Below are positions 15,736 through 24,873 of a stretch of DNA of 64,000 nt, piece by piece. Under the pieces are notes generated by a model. That model saw nothing but the letters and a program-made list of their open reading frames with translations. It searched no databases and was not told the DNA's origin. The position numbers and the translations under genes were made by a program. How positions within the stretch are numbered: the first letter of the stretch is position 1; each line of letters begins with the position of its first letter. The stretch lies in NCBI RefSeq assembly GCF_041287255.1, contig NZ_JBGGTX010000006.1, forward strand, positions 27,866-91,865. The letters are read 5' to 3'. The DNA comes from Tamlana flava. GTDB lineage: Bacteria > Bacteroidota > Bacteroidia > Flavobacteriales > Flavobacteriaceae.

Positions 15736-16431
15736 ATGAAAGTGGTCTCCAATAGTTTCAACCTGCAAGTGCTATATGAAGACAACCATATCATCATTGT
15801 AAACAAACGGGCAGGCGATATTGTGCAAGGTGACAAAACAGGTGACAAACCCTTAAATGATGTGGTTAAAGGCTATATAAAAAACAAATACAATAAACCC
15901 GGAAATGTTTATCTGGGCACTGTACACCGCTTGGACAGACCAACTACAGGCCTGGTTATTTTTGCCAAAACAAGTAAAGTCCTACCGCGATTAAACAAAC
16001 TATTTTTATCAAAAGACATAAAAAAGACCTACTGGGCGATTGTAAAAAATGCGCCACCAAAAAATGAAGATACCCTGATTAATTGGCTAAAAAAGAATCC
16101 AAAAAACAACAAATCTTATGCACATCCAAAAGAAGTTGAAGGCAGCAAAAAAGCCATTCTGCATTACAAACTATTGAAAAAGTTAGATAATTATTTTTTG
16201 CTTGAAATTAACTTGGAAACAGGTAGACACCATCAAATTCGATCTCAACTTTCCCAAATTGGATGCCCAATTAAGGGTGATTTAAAATATGGTTTTGACC
16301 GGAGTAACAAAGATGCCAGCATCCATTTGCACGCCAGACATATTGAATTTATTCATCCTGTAAAAAATGAACCCTTGACAGTTACGGCACCGTTACCAGA
16401 CGACGCAATTTGGAATGCTTGTTTGGTTTAA
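15736..16431 (+). CDS. RluA family pseudouridine synthase
   Basis: A 231-residue pseudouridine synthase of the RluA family, isomerising uridine in rRNA or tRNA. The catalytic aspartate lies in LGTVHRLDRPTTGLVIFAKT (HRLDxxTSGL motif, about residues 62-81). The second motif is LLEINLETGRHHQIRSQLSQIG. The protein lacks an S4 domain and is short, as in the RluA/TruC-like group, so the target nucleotide cannot be assigned. ATG at 15736 gives a natural start. The aldehyde dehydrogenase follows after 27 nt. Confidence 0.92.
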   Translation: MKVVSNSFNLQVLYEDNHIIIVNKRAGDIVQGDKTGDKPLNDVVKGYIKNKYNKPGNVYLGTVHRLDRPTTGLVIFAKTSKVLPRLNKLFLSKDIKKTYWAIVKNAPPKNEDTLINWLKKNPKNNKSYAHPKEVEGSKKAILHYKLLKKLDNYFLLEINLETGRHHQIRSQLSQIGCPIKGDLKYGFDRSNKDASIHLHARHIEFIHPVKNEPLTVTAPLPDDAIWNACLV

Positions 16432-16458
16432 ATCCTTATATTTATAAAAAACTCTCCT

Positions 16459-17838
16459 TTGAATTCCATTCCCAAAATCATTGCTGCCCAAAAAACATTT
16501 TTCGCATCCCAAAAAACCAAGGATGCTAATTATCGACTTAAGTTTTTAAAGGCATTAAAAGATGAAATCTTAAATAATGAGCAAGCGGTTTATGATGCAC
16601 TGAAACAAGATTTTAAAAAGTCAGAATTTGAGGCCTATTTAAGTGAATTCGGTTTGGTAATTTTAGAGTTAAATTTGGCTATAAAAAACCTCAAAAAATG
16701 GTCAAAGCCAAAACGGGTAAAATCGTCCATGCTAACCTTTCCTTCTTCAGATTTTATTTATAAAGAACCTTACGGGAATGTGTTAGTGATTGCTCCTTGG
16801 AACTATCCTTTTCTCTTGGCGATGGCCCCTTTTATTATGGCGGTTTCAGCTGGAAATACAGTAGTTTTAAAACCGAGTGAACTTACCCAAAACACTTCAA
16901 AGTTATTGGTAAAAATCATAGAAAATATTTTTCCTGAAGATTTGGCGAAAGCAGTTGAGGGTGATGCTGAAATTGGTACTGAATTGCTCGCACAAAAATG
17001 GGATTATATATTTTTTACAGGCAGTGTTGAAGTTGGTAAAATAGTTGCGAAAGCTGCAGCTAAGAATCTAACCCCTATTACACTTGAATTAGGCGGAAAA
17101 TCACCATGTATTGTAGATGATTCCGTTGATTTAAAACTCATCGCGCGTCGAGTGGTTTGGGGGAAATTTTTAAATGGTGGGCAAACCTGTATTGCACCAG
17201 ACTACTTATTGGTAAAAAGCAGCATTAAAAATGAACTTATTGATGCTTTGAAAACTGAAATCCTGATGCAATATGGACAAATCATTAAAAAATCAGAAGA
17301 TTTTCCTCGGATTATAAACCATAAAAATTTTGAACGATTAAAGAGGCTTTTAAACAATGAGTCTATTGCCTTTGGTGGCGAAATTGACGAAAATGAAAAA
17401 TTCATCGGTCCAACAATCATAGACCAACCCGATTTGGATAGCTCAGTTATGAGTGAGGAAATATTTGGGCCTCTACTGCCCATTTTAACTTTTGAGAATG
17501 AAGCTGACATTGAAAAAGTCATTTGGTATTTCCCAAAACCACTTTCGCTTTATGTATTCTCCAAAAACTCAAGTTTTGTAGAGCACATCCTTGGAAAATA
17601 TAGTTTTGGAGGCGGCGTTGTTAACGATGTCTTGATTCACTTTGGAAACCAGAATCTGCCTTTTGGAGGTATAGGCGCCAGTGGTATGGGCAAATACCAT
17701 GGTAAATATGGCTTCGATACCTTTTCGCATCAAAAAGCCATTATAAAGCGCGGCACATGGGTTGACCCAAAATTAAGGTATGCACCAAACAAAGGCAAAC
17801 TGAGTATCATTAAAAAAATGTTCAAGTATTTTGGTTAG
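16459..17838 (+). CDS. Aldehyde dehydrogenase family protein
   Basis: A 459-residue NAD(P)-dependent aldehyde dehydrogenase of the short class-3 type, oxidising aldehydes to acids. Motifs are APWNYPFLLAMAPF, the NAD-binding FFTGSVEVGK, the general base in LELGGKSPCIVDD, and the catalytic cysteine in GGQTCIAPDYLL (about residue 242). The C-terminal NLPFGGIGASGMGKYHGKYGFDTFSHQK block is typical of the class-3/YwdH branch. The start is TTG at 16459; there is no ATG before the conserved IPKIIAAQKTFF, and the distance to the preceding stop codon is short. The gene is probably co-transcribed with the pseudouridine synthase. Confidence 0.92.
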   Translation: MNSIPKIIAAQKTFFASQKTKDANYRLKFLKALKDEILNNEQAVYDALKQDFKKSEFEAYLSEFGLVILELNLAIKNLKKWSKPKRVKSSMLTFPSSDFIYKEPYGNVLVIAPWNYPFLLAMAPFIMAVSAGNTVVLKPSELTQNTSKLLVKIIENIFPEDLAKAVEGDAEIGTELLAQKWDYIFFTGSVEVGKIVAKAAAKNLTPITLELGGKSPCIVDDSVDLKLIARRVVWGKFLNGGQTCIAPDYLLVKSSIKNELIDALKTEILMQYGQIIKKSEDFPRIINHKNFERLKRLLNNESIAFGGEIDENEKFIGPTIIDQPDLDSSVMSEEIFGPLLPILTFENEADIEKVIWYFPKPLSLYVFSKNSSFVEHILGKYSFGGGVVNDVLIHFGNQNLPFGGIGASGMGKYHGKYGFDTFSHQKAIIKRGTWVDPKLRYAPNKGKLSIIKKMFKYFG

Positions 17839-17976
17839 GCTTAAACTATCTCATACTTCTTCAAATTAAGTTAAAATATGTCCAGTTTTGCATGGTTCAT
17901 ATTTCAATAAAAACTACTTTCGCAGGCGCTAAAAATAAAATACTTTGTATATTAACCTTGATTTTAAATAAACAGA

Positions 17977-18864
17977 ATGCCAAGTAAAACATACAAAATT
18001 TCGGTTATCCAATTAAACTTGAATAACACCCCAGAAAACAACTTAGAAAAATGCATTAAATGGGTAAAAGACGCTGCCAAACAAGGTGCAGAAGTTATTT
18101 TATTGCCCGAATTATATAGTAGCCATTACTTCTGCCAAAGTGAAGACGTGGACAATTTTGCTTATGCAGAACCTCTCTACAGCACCTCCTTCAATGCGTT
18201 TAGTGCATTGGCCAAAGAATTGGGCGTGGTTATTATTGTTCCGTTTTTTGAAAAACGTATGGCTGGCGTCTACCACAACAGCGCTTACATTATTGATGCC
18301 GATGGTTCCGAAGCTGGATTATACCGCAAAATGCACATTCCGGACGACCCACATTTTTATGAAAAATTTTATTTCACACCTGGTGATATCGGTTTTAAGT
18401 CCTTCTCTACCAAAAAAGGAAATATCGGTACGTTGATTTGTTGGGACCAATGGTATCCGGAAGCAGCACGATTAACGGCCCTACAAGGTGCCGAAGTGTT
18501 ATTTTATCCAACGGCTATTGGTTGGCACCCTCAGGAAAAAGCGGAGTTTGGCAAAAACCAACAAAGCGCTTGGATGAACGTGATGCGTGGGCATGCCGTA
18601 GCCAATGGCATTTATGTGGCTGCTGCAAACCGCATTGGATTGGAAAAATATCTACCAAATACAAATGGCATTGAGTTTTGGGGCTCGTCGTTTATTGCTG
18701 GTCCGCAAGGTGAAATTTTAGCGCAGGCCTCAGAAGATAAAGAGGAAATTTTGATTGCTGAAGTCGATTTAAACCTTCAAGAAAACGTACGCCAGAATTG
18801 GCCATTTTTACGCGACAGACGTATTGATAAATATGGTGAAATCACTAAACGGGTTATCGATTAA
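17977..18864 (+). CDS. aguB: N-carbamoylputrescine amidase
   Basis: A 295-residue nitrilase-superfamily enzyme that hydrolyses N-carbamoylputrescine to putrescine, CO2 and ammonia. The E-K-C triad is visible: glutamate in ILLPELYSSHYF, lysine in LYRKMHIPDD, and cysteine in GTLICWDQWYPEAARL. The sequence GAEVLFYPTAIGWHP is typical of plant and bacterial AguB. The start ATG at 17977 lies about 25 nt after TACTTTGTATA, which resembles a -7 element. Its stop overlaps the aguA start by one base (TAATG), so the two are translated together as the last steps of putrescine synthesis from agmatine. Confidence 0.95.
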   Translation: MPSKTYKISVIQLNLNNTPENNLEKCIKWVKDAAKQGAEVILLPELYSSHYFCQSEDVDNFAYAEPLYSTSFNAFSALAKELGVVIIVPFFEKRMAGVYHNSAYIIDADGSEAGLYRKMHIPDDPHFYEKFYFTPGDIGFKSFSTKKGNIGTLICWDQWYPEAARLTALQGAEVLFYPTAIGWHPQEKAEFGKNQQSAWMNVMRGHAVANGIYVAAANRIGLEKYLPNTNGIEFWGSSFIAGPQGEILAQASEDKEEILIAEVDLNLQENVRQNWPFLRDRRIDKYGEITKRVID

Positions 18865-19904
18865 TGAAGACCGAAAACTGGATATTTCCTGCCGAATGGG
18901 AAAAACAACAGGGCATTTTATTGTGCTTTCCGCATAACGGAAATGACTGGCCAGGGAAATATGGCGCCATTAAGTGGGCGTTTGTTGAGTTTATTAAAAA
19001 AATAACAGCCGTTGAATCCGTTTTTTTAGTTGTTGCTGATAGTGCCTTAAAAAATAAAGTGACTACCATGCTTGATTTGGCTGAGGTCAATACAAAAAAC
19101 GTAACCTTTATTATCCATAAAACCAACCGCAGTTGGATGCGCGATTCGGGACCAATTATTGTTAAAAATGTGAAACAACGCAAAGCGATAAACTTCAATT
19201 TCAATGGTTGGGCAAAATATAGTAATCACCGTTTGGATAAAGGCGTTCCAGTCAAAGTCGCTGAAACTTTAAATATTCCAGTAGAGCAAGCCATGATTAA
19301 CGGCAAGCCCTTTGTTTTGGAAGGTGGCGCCATTGATGTCAATGGAAAAGGCACGCTCATTACTTCGGAGGAATGCCTACTCCACCCTAGCATTCAAGTT
19401 AGAAATTCCGGTTTTACCAAAACCGATTATGAAGATGCTTTTAAAACATTTTTAGGCGTAACCAACGTGATTTGGTTGGGCAATGGCATTATTGGTGATG
19501 ACACCCACGGACACATTGATGATTTGGCACGTTTTGTAAACGCAGATACCATCATTACCGTAATAGAAACCAACACCAAAGACCCTAATTACAAACCCTT
19601 GCAAGACAATTTAAAACGCTTGCAAAATGCGGTTTTAGAAAACGGAAAAGCACCAAATATAGTCACCTTACCTATGCCAAAACCACTTTGGTTTGATGGT
19701 ATTACATTACCGGCAAGTTATGCCAACTTCTTAATTTTAAACAAAACGGTTTTAGTGCCCACCTTTAACGATGCTAACGACCGTGTGGCTTTAAACACCA
19801 TTGCCGATTGTTTCCCCAAGCATGAGGTTATTGGTATTTCTGCTATAGATTTTATTTGGGGTTTTGGCTCGTTACATTGTTTAAGCCAGCAGATTCCTGA
19901 GTAG
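18864..19904 (+). CDS. aguA: Agmatine deiminase
   Basis: A 346-residue agmatine deiminase (agmatine iminohydrolase, PPADI family), converting agmatine to N-carbamoylputrescine and ammonia. The N-terminus (WIFPAEWEKQQGILLCFPHNGNDWP) and TNRSWMRDSGPIIV are diagnostic. GDDTHGHIDDLARFV carries the catalytic histidine and aspartate. The nucleophilic cysteine is at the C-terminal end in WGFGSLHCLSQQ. Its product is the AguB substrate, and aguB precedes it with a one-base overlap. An arginine decarboxylase to make agmatine is not in the window. Confidence 0.96.
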   Translation: MKTENWIFPAEWEKQQGILLCFPHNGNDWPGKYGAIKWAFVEFIKKITAVESVFLVVADSALKNKVTTMLDLAEVNTKNVTFIIHKTNRSWMRDSGPIIVKNVKQRKAINFNFNGWAKYSNHRLDKGVPVKVAETLNIPVEQAMINGKPFVLEGGAIDVNGKGTLITSEECLLHPSIQVRNSGFTKTDYEDAFKTFLGVTNVIWLGNGIIGDDTHGHIDDLARFVNADTIITVIETNTKDPNYKPLQDNLKRLQNAVLENGKAPNIVTLPMPKPLWFDGITLPASYANFLILNKTVLVPTFNDANDRVALNTIADCFPKHEVIGISAIDFIWGFGSLHCLSQQIPE

Positions 19905-20018
19905 TAAAAAAAGTATAATTACTTATATACTACTTAACAAAAAATCTCGAACTTGCTCATTGTCTGATATAAATAACTTAAACGACGTCATATAATTAAA
20001 GTTAAATGTAATTAATAG

Positions 20019-20402
20019 ATGACCTGGCTGAAAAGAATATTAATTCTTATTTGTGCATTAATAACAGTTTATGTGTTATTCATAACCTTTTTAGTATTCT
20101 CACCAACAATTTCGGATTATTTTAATCGGAATGATTTCGATAGTCAAACTTGGATTGAGTGGAAAGAAGCTGAATCTAGTATGAAGGTTCGATGGAATAT
20201 GACTCATGATTTAACTAATAATTATAATCTTATCGGGAAAAAAGCATCGGATTTAAAAATGTTATTAGGCAAACCATCAAGAGAGAATAAGAATGAAATT
20301 AGTTATTATTTAGGAATGACAGGACATGGAATAAATACTGGTTCTATAACTTTTAAAATATTGGAAGGAATTGTGATTGAATATAAAATCTGGCAAGGAT
20401 AA
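20019..20402 (+). CDS. Small membrane-anchored protein, BamE/SmpA-like pattern
   Basis: A 127-residue protein with one N-terminal membrane segment (WLKRILILICALITVYVLFITFLVF, residues 3-27) and an extracytoplasmic domain. The part LIGKKASDLKMLLGKPS...ISYYLGM...TFKILEGIVIEYKI resembles the small helix-plus-sheet domain of BamE/SmpA-like proteins (L.G.....V...LG.P...). It is not a lipoprotein, so it is not BamE itself. It stands alone between aguA and a convergent methyltransferase. Function unknown. Confidence 0.6.
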   Translation: MTWLKRILILICALITVYVLFITFLVFSPTISDYFNRNDFDSQTWIEWKEAESSMKVRWNMTHDLTNNYNLIGKKASDLKMLLGKPSRENKNEISYYLGMTGHGINTGSITFKILEGIVIEYKIWQG

Positions 20403-20428
20403 ATAACATTAATACTTAAAGATAAAAG

Positions 20429-21583
20429 CTAATTAAACTTAGCTTTCTTACTCCCTTCATAAATCACGTACTTAACCAACCGCGACTCCAATTTGGCATT
20501 GTACAAAGGTATTTTTCTTGAGGGGCGTAAACCAACATGTTTTAAAGCATCCAAATTGCTAGTAATAAACCAGGCATCAGTACCGGGGTAGTTTTGCTTT
20601 AGGGTATCGCCAATATTTTTGTAAAACTGTTCCATGTCAATGTTTAAACGCTCTCCGTAAGGTGGGTTAAATACCATATGCAACTTCGCTTCACCTGCTT
20701 TTTGGGTTTTAAAGAAGTCCTCGTGCTTTACTTCTATAAAATCCTCCAATTGGGCATTTTTAACATTGTCCTTGGCCTTAAACACGGCACTCGGGGCTTT
20801 ATCGTAGCCTATAATTTTATAATGAAAATCGCGTGTTTTTTTAAGCAGTGATTCTTCAATTTTCTCAAACAAATCCACATCCCAATCTGGCCAGCGTTCA
20901 AAAGCAAATTCCTTACGCATTAGGTTTGGCGGTATGTTGCAGGCTATCATGGCTGCCTCAATAAGAATGGTACCCGAACCACACATGGGATCCATAAAAT
21001 CGCATTGACCATCCCAACCCGAAACCATAATCATACCTGCTGCCAATACTTCGTTTATGGGTGCAATATTGGTAGCCATTTTATACCCACGTTTATGCAA
21101 GGAATCACCCGAAGAATCTAAAGAAATGGTACAATGTCGCCTATCAATATGCACATTGATTTTCACATCGGGGAATTTTAAATCCACATCGGGGCGTTGC
21201 CCTGTGGTATCGCGAAACTTATCTACAATGGCGTCCTTGGTTTTTTGGGCAATAAACAACGAATGAGAAAACAAATCGGAGTGAATGGTAGCATCTATAG
21301 CCAAAGAACCTGAGGGCTTCAGGTAATTACTCCAATCCATAGCATATATCTTATTGTACAGGTCTTTTTCGTTGTTCACATTAAAACCATGTATGGGCTT
21401 CAAAATCTTGATGGCCGTACGCAAGCCCAAATTGGCCTTATACATAAATCCTTTATCCCCCACAAAGGAAACATTGCGTACACCCTTGGTTACCTTTTGC
21501 GCGCCGAGTTGCGTGAGTTCGTTTGCCAATAAATCTTCAAAGCCAAATAAGGTTTTGGCCACCATATTAAAATTTTCTTCCAT
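20429..21583 (-). CDS. THUMP-domain RNA guanine methyltransferase (RlmL N-terminal-like)
   Basis: A 384-residue SAM-dependent methyltransferase corresponding to the N-terminal half of E. coli RlmKL (YcbY), which makes N2-methylguanosine in 23S rRNA. A THUMP domain (about residues 45-155) precedes the Rossmann domain. The motifs are DFMDPMCGSGTILIEAAMIACNIPPN and MVFNPPYGERL, the N-P-P-Y signature of exocyclic-amine methyltransferases. The C-terminal RlmK domain is absent, as in most Bacteroidota. ATG at 21583 is the conserved start. It converges on the preceding small gene. Confidence 0.9.
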   Translation of the reverse strand: MEENFNMVAKTLFGFEDLLANELTQLGAQKVTKGVRNVSFVGDKGFMYKANLGLRTAIKILKPIHGFNVNNEKDLYNKIYAMDWSNYLKPSGSLAIDATIHSDLFSHSLFIAQKTKDAIVDKFRDTTGQRPDVDLKFPDVKINVHIDRRHCTISLDSSGDSLHKRGYKMATNIAPINEVLAAGMIMVSGWDGQCDFMDPMCGSGTILIEAAMIACNIPPNLMRKEFAFERWPDWDVDLFEKIEESLLKKTRDFHYKIIGYDKAPSAVFKAKDNVKNAQLEDFIEVKHEDFFKTQKAGEAKLHMVFNPPYGERLNIDMEQFYKNIGDTLKQNYPGTDAWFITSNLDALKHVGLRPSRKIPLYNAKLESRLVKYVIYEGSKKAKFN

Positions 21584-21827
21584 AAAATCGCTCCAATAGA
21601 TTGCAAAAATAATGTAATTTTACGGCATACATTAAGTATATTGATATTTAGGTTAAGGATTGAACGATTTGTTTGAGTTCTTTATGTTTTGTCTCCTTGA
21701 GCATTGGTTGAGATAAAATATATTTTATTGAAACCACGCTGCATGGCAAGCAGAAAGGTTGTCAAAACAAAAAAACGAGTAGTGAAAGCCTGACCACGCC
21801 CAAGCGTGGGAACCTCCAAAAACATCT
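21584..21827. other. Intergenic region between divergent methyltransferase genes
   Basis: This 244-bp stretch has no coding frame that I can support. It holds one small hairpin close to the downstream gene (CCACGC 21794-21799, loop CCAA, GCGTGG 21804-21809), in what is probably the 5' leader. No clear TAnnTTTG element was found. Confidence 0.4.
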
Positions 21828-22559
21828 ATGACAAAGCATACTACAACTTGGTTTACTTCTTGGTTTGATACACCATTTTACCACATTTTATATAAGGAAA
21901 GGGATGAATCTGAAGCGCATGCCTTTATGGATACCTTAACGGATTATTTGAATGTTCCGGAACATGGCACCATTCTGGATTTGGCCTGTGGAAGAGGACG
22001 TCACGCTCGATATTTGAACAAAATGGGCTATGACGTAACAGGTGTGGATTTGAGTGAAAACAGTATTAATTTTGCGAAAAAGTTTGAAAACCACCGACTG
22101 CATTTTGAGGTGCATGATATGTGCAAACCCTACCGCAAACAGTTTGATGCCGTTTTTAATTTATTTACCAGTTTTGGGTATTTTGAAGACGATGCCGATA
22201 ATTTGAATACCATTAAAGCGATTAAAGCTAGCTTAAATGACAATGGTTTTGCGGTGATTGATTTTATGAACAGTGAATTTGTGATTGACACTTTGGTGCC
22301 AGAGGAAGTAAAAACCGTTGATGATATTGAATTTAACATAAAACGCTATGTAGAAGGCGCATACATCATCAAAGACATAAGGTTTTCTGATGATGATAAA
22401 GATTATTATTTTCAGGAGCGTGTACGGGCGTTTACTTTAAAGGATTTTGAGGAACTTTTTGAACAAGCTGATGTATATTTATTGGATGTTTTTGGCGACC
22501 ACAAATTGCGTAAATTTAGTCCGAAAACCTCCGAGCGTTTAGTTATGATTTTTAAATAA
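21828..22559 (+). CDS. Class I SAM-dependent methyltransferase
   Basis: A 243-residue methyltransferase with the Methyltransf_25 type motif ILDLACGRGRHARYLNKMGYDVTGVDLS (motif I, G-x-G variant, plus the acidic ribose-binding end). Post-motif segments are VFNLFTSFGYF and GFAVIDFMNS. The N-terminus WFTSWFDTPFYHILYKERDE is recognisable from a conserved Bacteroidota family near ubiE/bioC-like small-molecule enzymes. The substrate is unknown. It is followed by the ZIP transporter after 57 nt. Confidence 0.85.
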   Translation: MTKHTTTWFTSWFDTPFYHILYKERDESEAHAFMDTLTDYLNVPEHGTILDLACGRGRHARYLNKMGYDVTGVDLSENSINFAKKFENHRLHFEVHDMCKPYRKQFDAVFNLFTSFGYFEDDADNLNTIKAIKASLNDNGFAVIDFMNSEFVIDTLVPEEVKTVDDIEFNIKRYVEGAYIIKDIRFSDDDKDYYFQERVRAFTLKDFEELFEQADVYLLDVFGDHKLRKFSPKTSERLVMIFK

Positions 22560-22616
22560 GTCGGTCGATAATCAACATTTAATTAAACCCAATTTTATGG
22601 GTTATTTTATCAATAA

Positions 22617-23291
22617 ATGAACAAATTTTTATTTCCCATTCTTGCCGTTGTTTTAGGTTTTGTCTTGGCCTTTTGGACCAAAAAACACAAATCTTGGAAC
22701 ACCAAGCTCCTACTCTCTTTTAGTGGGGCATTTTTATTGGCTTTAACGCTTTTTGAATTGCTTCCTGAGGTTTACAGCCATTTAAAAACAAAACAAACCG
22801 GACTGCTTATTATGTGCGGTATTTTGCTCCAAATTGTTTTAGAGCTGTTTTCAAAAGGTGCAGAACACGGCCATGTTCATATACACAAGCATGATACCAA
22901 GTTTCCTTGGTTATTGTTCATTAGTTTGTGCATCCATAGTTTATTGGAAGGCTTTTCCATTCACGACCATAACGATATGGTTTACGGGGTTTTGGTGCAT
23001 AAAATTCCCATAGCATTGATTATTACTTTATTCTTGATGCAATCCAATTACAGCAAATTACAAATGGCCAGTTTTTTAATTGTATTTGCATTAATGACGC
23101 CTTTGGGAACCTTTATTTCGCATGAATCGGTCATGATTGGCCATTACGGTCATGCTATAAATGCCGTAGTTATTGGTATATTTTTTCATATTTCTACCAC
23201 CATTTTATTTGAAAGTGGTGAAGGTCACAAGTTTAATCTATCTAAGTTTATATCCATTATTTTAGGGGTTGGCATTGCTTATTTGATATAA
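22617..23291 (+). CDS. ZIP family divalent metal transporter
   Basis: A 224-residue membrane protein of the ZIP family, importing Zn2+ or related divalent metals. Seven to eight hydrophobic segments are visible. The histidine-rich loop EHGHVHIHKHD (about residues 82-92) precedes the conserved helices HSLLEGFSIH and VLVHKIPIALIITLFL, which correspond to the metal-binding TM4 and TM5 motifs. ATG at 22617. It may be co-transcribed with the DUF4268 gene, which begins 30 nt downstream. No Zur-like operator was recognised. Confidence 0.88.
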   Translation: MNKFLFPILAVVLGFVLAFWTKKHKSWNTKLLLSFSGAFLLALTLFELLPEVYSHLKTKQTGLLIMCGILLQIVLELFSKGAEHGHVHIHKHDTKFPWLLFISLCIHSLLEGFSIHDHNDMVYGVLVHKIPIALIITLFLMQSNYSKLQMASFLIVFALMTPLGTFISHESVMIGHYGHAINAVVIGIFFHISTTILFESGEGHKFNLSKFISIILGVGIAYLI

Positions 23292-23321
23292 TTGCCAAGG
23301 TCGTCAACTTTTATATAATCA

Positions 23322-23750
23322 GTGTTTAGCAAAGAAGAATCGTGCATATTACGACAAGAGTTCTGGACCAGTTTTGGAAAATCATTTCCACGCAAATGGA
23401 TTTTGTACGATACTAAACTGAAGGGTTTCAGTTTTAAATTTCATTTTGACACCAAAACAGCTTTAGTGGCTATAGATTTGGAAGATGACTTGGAAAATCG
23501 AATTAAATATTGGGAAAAACTGCTGGCTTTAAAATCTATTTTGCTTGATGATTATCTTCCTGAGGCCATTTTTGAAGAAGAATATTATTTGGACAACAAA
23601 AAGGAAATTTCAAGGATTTATGTGCTATTAGAACAAAAGGTTTCCATTCACAACAAAAACTCTTGGCAAATTGTCATGGAATTTTTCAATGAAAAGATGG
23701 GCCTATTCGAAGCTTTCTTTGAAGAATATAAAGATATTATTGAGGGTTAA
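23322..23750 (+). CDS. DUF4268 family protein
   Basis: A 142-residue acidic protein of the DUF4268 type, with the family-like pattern LRQEFWTSFGKSF near the N-terminus and YYLDNKKEISRIYVLLEQKVSIHNKNSWQ. The start is GTG at 23322, 30 nt after the ZIP stop. The last four bases overlap the end of the convergent acetyltransferase gene. DUF4268 domains also occur in nuclease-like proteins, but this short single-domain form has no visible catalytic motif. Confidence 0.8.
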   Translation: MFSKEESCILRQEFWTSFGKSFPRKWILYDTKLKGFSFKFHFDTKTALVAIDLEDDLENRIKYWEKLLALKSILLDDYLPEAIFEEEYYLDNKKEISRIYVLLEQKVSIHNKNSWQIVMEFFNEKMGLFEAFFEEYKDIIEG

Positions 23751-24244
23751 TATACAACCTCTTTTACCATCACAAAATCATCCATTACAAAACCATTGCC
23801 AATATCTATGACTATTGCTCCATCTTTAATAAAATCCAGTTTCTCATAAGCTTTAATGGTTTTTGAATTGTTTTTGTTGACGGTCAACCTAATAATTTTT
23901 AAACCATAATCTTTGGCTTTTTCTTCAACAAAATTCATAGCTGTTTTGCCTATTTTTTTTCCTCTAAAATCATATAAAATATAGATTTTGCTCAAAAACA
24001 GTTCAGTCTCTTCAGCTTTTATAGAAATGTAGCCCACAGGAGTCTCGTCGAAATACAATAAAAAATATTCAAATCCGTCCAATACTTGATTTTCAACAGC
24101 TACAGCCGATTGGAATTTTTCTAGCATGTAATCAACTTGGGGTTTACCAATAATCGGAATGTAATGTTCGCGCCAAATGGCATCCGCCAATTGCTTAATG
24201 AGCAAATAATCCTTTTTTGTTTTGGCTTGGCGTATTTCGATCAT
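23747..24244 (-). CDS. GNAT family N-acetyltransferase
   Basis: A 165-residue GNAT protein. The acetyl-CoA loop region reads KIYILYDFRGKKIGKTAMNFVEEKAKDYG (R/QxxGxG/A motif at RGKKIG), followed by LTVNKNNSKTIKAYEKLDF, the usual motif-B ending. I chose ATG at 24244 (MIEIRQAKTKKDY); an open frame 69 nt longer runs into the preceding hemolysin-III-like gene and is not conserved. The gene begins 2 nt after that gene's stop, so the two are co-transcribed. Substrate unknown. Confidence 0.87.
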   Translation of the reverse strand: MIEIRQAKTKKDYLLIKQLADAIWREHYIPIIGKPQVDYMLEKFQSAVAVENQVLDGFEYFLLYFDETPVGYISIKAEETELFLSKIYILYDFRGKKIGKTAMNFVEEKAKDYGLKIIRLTVNKNNSKTIKAYEKLDFIKDGAIVIDIGNGFVMDDFVMVKEVVY

Positions 24245-24246
24245 AA

Positions 24247-24873
24247 TTAAATCACAAACAGGTAAATCATAAAAAAGTGGAATATTGCACCCGCTAAAAC
24301 AAATAGATGCCAAATAACATGGTTATAAGGTATTTTGTGAATAGCATAAAAAACAATGCCAACCGTGTACGCCAAACCGCCGGCAAACAATAATAAAATC
24401 CCATTGGCACCTAATGCATTGGAAAGGTTTGAAAAATCAAATACAATGAGCCACCCCATAATCAAATACAGAAGCGTTGAAAAAACCTCAAATCTTCCTG
24501 TGAAAAACAATTTTAAAATGACTCCAAAAGCGGCAATACCCCAAACAATATAAAACAGAAGCCAACCATTACTCACTTCCAGCGAAATAAGCAAAACGGG
24601 CGTATATGTTCCAGCAATCAAAAGGTAAATGCTAATATGGTCAATGACCCTAAAAATATGTTTGCGGTTCTCCCCTTTTACGGCATGGTAAAACGTGGAG
24701 GCAGTAAAAAGCACAATTATTGAAATACCGTAAACAATAACACTAAACAAACTCCAATCCGTTTTATGCGTATCACCAATAATTAAAAGAATAAGGGCTA
24801 CAATACCAAACAAGGCGCCAAAGGCATGCGATAAAGTGTTGAGTTTTTCTTCAAGTGCCGATTGATTCCGCAT
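24247..24873 (-). CDS. Hemolysin III family membrane protein (TrhA/PAQR-like)
   Basis: A 208-residue protein with seven membrane segments, of the hemolysin III/PAQR family. Characteristic motifs are EEKLNTLSHAFGALFG at the N-terminus, ASTFYHAVKG, IFRVIDHISIYLLIAGTYTPVLL, and the C-terminal NHVIWHLFVLAGAIFHFF with conserved histidines. In E. coli the relative TrhA is linked to membrane energy and lipid balance. The start overlaps the stop of the DUF4294 gene by one base, placing it in the middle of a three-gene operon. Confidence 0.92.
   Translation of the reverse strand: MRNQSALEEKLNTLSHAFGALFGIVALILLIIGDTHKTDWSLFSVIVYGISIIVLFTASTFYHAVKGENRKHIFRVIDHISIYLLIAGTYTPVLLISLEVSNGWLLFYIVWGIAAFGVILKLFFTGRFEVFSTLLYLIMGWLIVFDFSNLSNALGANGILLLFAGGLAYTVGIVFYAIHKIPYNHVIWHLFVLAGAIFHFFMIYLFVI

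Noticed and set aside
21794..21809. Small hairpin before the methyltransferase as a riboswitch
   Set aside because: A 6-bp stem only, with no conserved aptamer core or terminator partner.
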